Assembly: GCA_022484805.1 (NCBI GenBank)
Contig: JAKVKP010000027.1
Location: 1 to 36,423 of the forward strand
Length of the DNA: 36,423 nucleotides
Direction: 5' to 3'
Source: Streptococcaceae bacterium
GTDB taxonomy: Bacteria > Bacillota > Bacilli > Lactobacillales > Streptococcaceae
The position numbers and the translations under genes were made by a program. Position 1 is the stretch's first letter. Every line of letters starts with the position of its first letter. Below are positions 32,584 through 36,423 of this stretch, piece after piece. Below the pieces are notes generated by a model, which saw only the letters and a list, made by a program, of their open reading frames with translations, was not told the origin of the DNA and searched no databases.

Positions 32584-35244
32584 TTATTCCACACTCTTTA
32601 GTGATTCAACCATGTTAATTTTGCGAAGCTTGAAAAACATCACGAAATTGACAAAGATAGAAAAGGCGACGGTAATCAGCACTGAATAAATATAGCTAGA
32701 CATTGCAATATTTCGACCGAACATAATATCATCCACTTCAACCGTTACGATTAAATAACGATGCAAAAAGGTTCCCATTACGACTCCAAACAGTGAGCCG
32801 ATAATTGTCAATAAAATATTTTCCCGATAAACATACTCAGCCAATTCTAAATCATAAAAGCCTAAAACCTTAATTGTGGCCAATTCGCGTCTACGCTCGT
32901 TGATATTAATATTATTTAAATTATATAAAACAACAAAAGCTAATAAACCTGCCGACAAAATTAATACCCAAATAACCGAATCTAATGCCTTAAGCATGTC
33001 ATTCATGGTAGTCTTCAAGCTTTCGGTATATTGTATTGTCAAGGTAGCTGGCTCTTCTAATAAACGTTCACTTAGCGCATCAGTTGCTTGACTGCCATTT
33101 TTAAGAATTAATAAATAATCATTAAATTGAGGTGACTCGCCATATAGTTCTTGATATAGCTTAGGTGAAAGGTAGGTATAGTACATCACGTAATTCTCTG
33201 TCACCTCTGCAACTTTTACTGATACTTGGTTACGACCTTCGTCAGAAAGCTTAATTGTATCACCCTTTTTAACATCTAGAAGGCGTGCCATTTTTTCAGA
33301 GATAATGACCCCATCATCATTCAATTGGTAAACCTTACCAGTCTTACGATCTCTGAAAGTTAAATAATCATCTAAACCACTAAGTGTTTTTGGTACTAAG
33401 ACATAGCTATCTAAATGCTCATCACCAAAGCTAACACGCTGTGTTTTCATTTGGATTGGCAAATAGCTTTTTATCGCTTTTTCATCTGATAGGGTAGTCT
33501 GTAATTTTTCAACTGACGTGCTATCTGCCTCAGAATTCCCCATTAAAAGCGCATCGTAGGTTTGTAATTTATTGTATTGCAAAGTGCCAATGTCCAAAAT
33601 TGAATCACGCAGACCAAAACCAATCAAGATTAGAGAAAGACAGCTACCAATCCCAAAAATCGTCATTAAAAAGCGCTTTTTATAGCGAAATAAATTACGA
33701 ATGGTTGCCTTCCAGGTGAAGCTCAAATGATTCCAAATCAAGCCAATTCGTTCCAGTAAAACACGCTTACCTGCCTTAGGCACAGGTGGTCGCATCAAGG
33801 CGGCTGGTGTTTGGAAAAGTGCCTGATAGCAAGAAAAGATTGTAGCGCCAATCGTCGCGACAAAAGCTGCACCGACAGAGATTAGAGCGAATTTTAAATT
33901 ATAAGGCATTGTGCCAATCGGCATATTTGAATACATAATGCCATAGGCACTAATAATAATGCGAGGGAATATTTTTTCACCTATTAAAACACCAATCACA
34001 CCTCCGATAATCGTTGCTAAAAATGCATAGGTTAAATACTTAAAGGCAATGTCCCATTTGCCGTAACCGAGTGCCTTTAAGGTACCAATATTCATTCGTT
34101 CTTCTTCAACCATCCGAGTCATCGTCGTCAAGCTAATTAAGGCAGCAACTAAAAAGAAGATTAGCGGAAAGACATTCCCAATATTTCTAATTCTTTCAGC
34201 ATTATCACCAAGACCTGAATAATCGGGTAAATCATCTCTTGTTTGAATTTGCCATGTCGGTGCCTGAAGCTGATCAATTTGCACTTGTGCTTCATTAATT
34301 TTTAATGTATTTTCACTAATCAAATTTTCTAAGGTGGCTTGGTTTACAGTTTGACCATCGATTATCATTGTCTGACCCGCTGACTGACCGAGTAGTGCTG
34401 ACTGCGCCTGCAATGCCTCAAGCTGCGCTTTAGCAGAATCAACAGATGCTTGTGCCGTCGATTTCAGTTCATCGTAGCGCTTTTGGTTTTGTGTCACTGA
34501 AATCTTTTCGAGTCGCTTAGTCACAGTATCAATCAAATTATCATATGCTTTGGTATATGCCGTTAAATTTTGGGCACCGTCCACTTGAATTAAAATCTGA
34601 GTTGATAAATCCGTTAAATTAAAATTATCTTTAGTCATATACATAAAACCAGAAATGGTACCATTTCCAATATTTGTACTGCCACGTCCATAAGAAATAT
34701 AGGCAGGACTATTAACAATTGCGGTAATTTTATACGATTTTTCAGTTAAAAGAGCATTTGAGGCAGTTTCTGTGTCGGCAAGCGTAATTGAATTGCCAAT
34801 CTTGTATTGATTTGCCTTGGCAACCTTGCTATCAATTGCCACCTCACCAACTGCTTGCGGTAGTTTACCTGAGACAACCTCAAGCTGATTAATCTTTGAA
34901 GTCAATGATTCAACACGCATGACAATTTGTTCATTATCTGATTCGACCAAAACATCCGCCAAATTGGCAGCTTCCGCCTGTTTTACCCCTTTTACCGCTT
35001 TGATAGCTTCGAGGTCATCATCGGTTAACCCCTTTGTTGCAATGATTCTTAAATCCATTAAGCTCTGTTGATCATAATATGCATCAGCATTATAGCGCAT
35101 ATTCGGTGCAGTCGATTGTAAACCAGCATAAAAAGCAACACCGAGAGCAACGATAAAAAGAATTGATAAAAAACGATTAAAGCTTTTTTTTATTTCAACA
35201 AGTAAATCTTTATAGAGTGCTTTTTTCCGCATAATTATCACCAC
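32584..35244 (-). CDS. ABC transporter permease, FtsX/MacB-like
   Basis: This 886-residue membrane protein has one N-terminal helix (about residues 20-42), then a large outside domain with a helical coiled-coil hairpin (about residues 240-310, rich in A, Q, L and K). A first FtsX block follows (about 355-470; PLIFFLVAALISLTTMTRMVEEERMNIGTLKALGYGK). Then come a helix near 525, a second outside domain and a C-terminal FtsX block (about 765-880; ERRRELATIKVLGFYDLELAEY). The R-x-x-x-I-G/A-x-x-K-A-L-G motifs face the ATPase. The GTG start overlaps the ATPase stop by 7 bp; an ATG four codons later is an alternative. The cargo may be a peptide or envelope component, but is not known. Confidence 0.88.
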   Translation of the reverse strand: MVIIMRKKALYKDLLVEIKKSFNRFLSILFIVALGVAFYAGLQSTAPNMRYNADAYYDQQSLMDLRIIATKGLTDDDLEAIKAVKGVKQAEAANLADVLVESDNEQIVMRVESLTSKINQLEVVSGKLPQAVGEVAIDSKVAKANQYKIGNSITLADTETASNALLTEKSYKITAIVNSPAYISYGRGSTNIGNGTISGFMYMTKDNFNLTDLSTQILIQVDGAQNLTAYTKAYDNLIDTVTKRLEKISVTQNQKRYDELKSTAQASVDSAKAQLEALQAQSALLGQSAGQTMIIDGQTVNQATLENLISENTLKINEAQVQIDQLQAPTWQIQTRDDLPDYSGLGDNAERIRNIGNVFPLIFFLVAALISLTTMTRMVEEERMNIGTLKALGYGKWDIAFKYLTYAFLATIIGGVIGVLIGEKIFPRIIISAYGIMYSNMPIGTMPYNLKFALISVGAAFVATIGATIFSCYQALFQTPAALMRPPVPKAGKRVLLERIGLIWNHLSFTWKATIRNLFRYKKRFLMTIFGIGSCLSLILIGFGLRDSILDIGTLQYNKLQTYDALLMGNSEADSTSVEKLQTTLSDEKAIKSYLPIQMKTQRVSFGDEHLDSYVLVPKTLSGLDDYLTFRDRKTGKVYQLNDDGVIISEKMARLLDVKKGDTIKLSDEGRNQVSVKVAEVTENYVMYYTYLSPKLYQELYGESPQFNDYLLILKNGSQATDALSERLLEEPATLTIQYTESLKTTMNDMLKALDSVIWVLILSAGLLAFVVLYNLNNININERRRELATIKVLGFYDLELAEYVYRENILLTIIGSLFGVVMGTFLHRYLIVTVEVDDIMFGRNIAMSSYIYSVLITVAFSIFVNFVMFFKLRKINMVESLKSVE

Positions 35245-35939
35245 TCAATCGTTTCAACTGGGCGAGGTGTTTCATTTTGGTAGTTGTCAGAAACGGTCCC
35301 ATTTTTTATTTTAATCACTCTATCGGCCATTTCAACTAAAGCACTATTGTGGGTGATAATTATCACCGTCATTTTATTTTGGCGACTGGTATCCTGCAGT
35401 AATTTTAAAATAGATTTGCCTGTTTGGTAGTCTAAGGCACCTGTCGGCTCATCACATAATAGCAGCTTAGGGTTTTTTGCTAAGGCTCTAGCAATTGCGA
35501 CACGCTGCTGTTCACCACCTGAAAGCTGGGCTGGAAAATTTGACATCCTATCTGTCAAGCCGACAGCGCGTAATGTCGTTTCGACGTCTAGAGCATTCGG
35601 TGAAACGGCGGTTGCCAGCTCAACATTTTCCTTAGCCGTCAGATTGGGTACTAAATTATAAAATTGAAAAACAAAGCCAACATCCAAACGACGATACTTG
35701 GTCAGCTGTCGCTCCGTAAATTGAGCAATATCAGTCCCATCGACAATGATTTCACCACTTGTCGGCGTATCCATGCCACCAAGAATATTTAAAATGGTTG
35801 ATTTTCCGGCACCACTTGGTCCTAAGATGACGACGAGCTCACCTTCTTTAACTTCAAAATTTAAATCATCATTTGCGATAATCTCCGTTTCGCCCATCTG
35901 ATATTTTTTATATGTATGTTTAACCTCGATTAAATTCAT
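35238..35939 (-). CDS. ABC transporter ATP-binding protein, MacB/LolD-like
   Basis: The 233-residue ATPase has Walker [10 protein letters not shown] near residue 40, Q-loop [20 protein letters not shown] near 89, signature [15 protein letters not shown] near 139 and Walker [17 protein letters not shown] near 160, with the H-loop in IIITHN. The EPTGALD form is typical of the MacB/LolD/FtsE group that works with FtsX-type permeases, and the permease gene overlaps it. The ATG has AGGAGGAG directly upstream. Confidence 0.94.
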   Translation of the reverse strand: MNLIEVKHTYKKYQMGETEIIANDDLNFEVKEGELVVILGPSGAGKSTILNILGGMDTPTSGEIIVDGTDIAQFTERQLTKYRRLDVGFVFQFYNLVPNLTAKENVELATAVSPNALDVETTLRAVGLTDRMSNFPAQLSGGEQQRVAIARALAKNPKLLLCDEPTGALDYQTGKSILKLLQDTSRQNKMTVIIITHNSALVEMADRVIKIKNGTVSDNYQNETPRPVETIEW

Positions 35940-36046
35940 TGGCTCCTCCTAGCTGTTAGTTAACCCGTATCTAAATAATATCATATTTTGAAAAAGAACC
36001 ACTACTGCTGATTGTAAGGAAATAAGAAATTTTAGGAGGTGGTAAT

Positions 36047-36088
36047 TTGACAGACCTTATCAAAAATTGTCGATTTGGTGCAATTTGA
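36047..36088 (+). CDS. 13-residue reading frame with a strong ribosome binding site, probably a gene remnant
   Basis: AGGAGGTGG (36034-36042) lies 7 bases before a TTG at 36047, and the frame reads MTDLIKNCRFGAI before TGA at the edge of the first hairpin repeat. The site is one of the strongest in the window, but the frame is cut short by the repeat. It may be the start of a gene whose body was lost when the tandem repeats formed. Confidence 0.25.
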   Translation: MTDLIKNCRFGAI

Positions 36089-36423
36089 CCAATCTTTCCA
36101 AGAAAGATTGGAAGATTCGTACAAATATACTCGTTTTAGTGCGGTTTGCCCAATCTTTCCGAGAAAGATTGGAATATCCGTACAAATACACTCGTTTTGG
36201 TGCAGTTTGACCAATCTTTCCGAGAAAGATTGGAAGATTCGCAGAAGCATATGAAAGAAAGCCATTCAGAAGTATACCTATGACATAATGCTCAGCTACT
36301 ATTAAACAATTTTCGGAGAGTAAGTGTGTATCGAGCCTTTGAACTAAGTTTTTAAAGCGCCCTTGGGTTGCTTCTAAAAACAAGTTCAAATGCATACCTT
36401 TGTCACTAACTGCCTCAAATTGA
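36060..36423 (-). CDS. Partial gene at the window edge, possibly a TetR-type regulator C-terminus
   Basis: The minus-strand frame is open from the right edge to a stop at about 36060. The outer part (36248-36423) reads QFEAVSDKGMHLNLFLEATQGRFKNLVQRLDTHLL..AEHYVIGILLNGFLSYA. It looks like a real helical protein, and its end resembles the last two helices of TetR-family regulators. A TetR gene next to a MacB/FtsX-type exporter would be a common arrangement. The last ~65 residues are encoded by the tandem repeats and look artificial, so the native 3' end was probably replaced by the repeats. The assignment is weak. Confidence 0.3.
   Translation of the reverse strand, partial: QFEAVSDKGMHLNLFLEATQGRFKNLVQRLDTHLLSENCLIVAEHYVIGILLNGFLSYASANLPIFLGKIGQTAPKRVYLYGYSNLSRKDWANRTKTSIFVRIFQSFLERLVKLHQIDNF
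36070..36247. repeat. Three tandem 61-bp repeats, each with a perfect hairpin
   Basis: Units start at about 36070, 36131 and 36192. Each holds CCAATCTTTC, a 3-base loop, and GAAAGATTGG (10-bp perfect stem, starting 36089, 36150 and 36211) with a shared flank TTTGGTGCAGTTTGA before and a TTCGTACAAATA-type flank after. The stems are identical; the loop and flanks carry the differences (CAA or CGA in the loop). The same stem, slightly changed, is the terminator of the antiporter gene (32455-32491). No U-run follows the hairpins on either strand. Confidence 0.8.

Noticed and set aside
36070-36247. CRISPR array.
   Set aside because: The three units are near-identical over the whole 61 bp, with no variable spacers, and no cas genes are near.
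36032-36265. Minus-strand open frame across the hairpin repeats with no outside part.
   Set aside because: It is a by-product of the 61-bp repeats, whose length lets the frames rotate and stay open; it has no ribosome binding site.

Overview
The window comes from a low-GC Gram-positive coccus, most likely a member of the Streptococcaceae (Lactococcus/Streptococcus side of the Lactobacillales). The evidence is a perfect streptococcal/lactococcal-type PurBox upstream of purC, a single-chain 1244-residue PurL, a 343-residue EF-Ts (longer than the usual ~290 residues), and two small-RNA genes with CiaR-type promoters. I cannot name the genus from sequence alone.

The window has two halves. Positions 1 to ~9,100 are an AT-rich accessory region. 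It opens with the 3' end of an IS256-family element, followed by a 35-codon gene that is only an LPXTG sorting signal, a two-helix membrane protein, a DUF4003-like protein, an Rgg-type regulator with a flavodoxin-fold reductase, then a run of decayed genes: a GNAT acetyltransferase, an Abi_2/AbiF-type HEPN gene behind its own promoter and structured RNA, and a broken phage lysogeny module (S24 repressor, PH-domain protein, small membrane proteins).

Positions ~9,100 to 36,423 are mostly core genome on the minus strand: tsf and rpsB (with a structured leader and an intergenic terminator), a histidine phosphatase, pgi, a ClbS/DfsB-YdcF pair, an SDR enzyme, glyA, and a purine cluster running purC-purL-purF-purM-purN-purH, then mmcQ-like, purD and a 60-codon gene. 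Plus-strand genes are an ElaA-like acetyltransferase, a lone bioB under a BirA-type operator, and a CPA2 antiporter. The right end holds a MacB/FtsX-type ABC exporter, a three-copy 61-bp hairpin repeat and a partial gene at the edge.

The two most interesting non-protein signals are these. (1) A pair of paralogous ~62-nt minus-strand small RNAs (2204-2265 and 11350-11412). Each is preceded by TTAAG-type direct repeats at CiaR spacing, carries a seed antisense to a Shine-Dalgarno plus AUG, and ends in a covarying terminator. A third, degenerate copy lies at 6203-6284. (2) An AbiF-type system: a 57-nt structured RNA with its own promoter in front of an Abi/HEPN gene that is now broken by three apparent single-base homopolymer losses.
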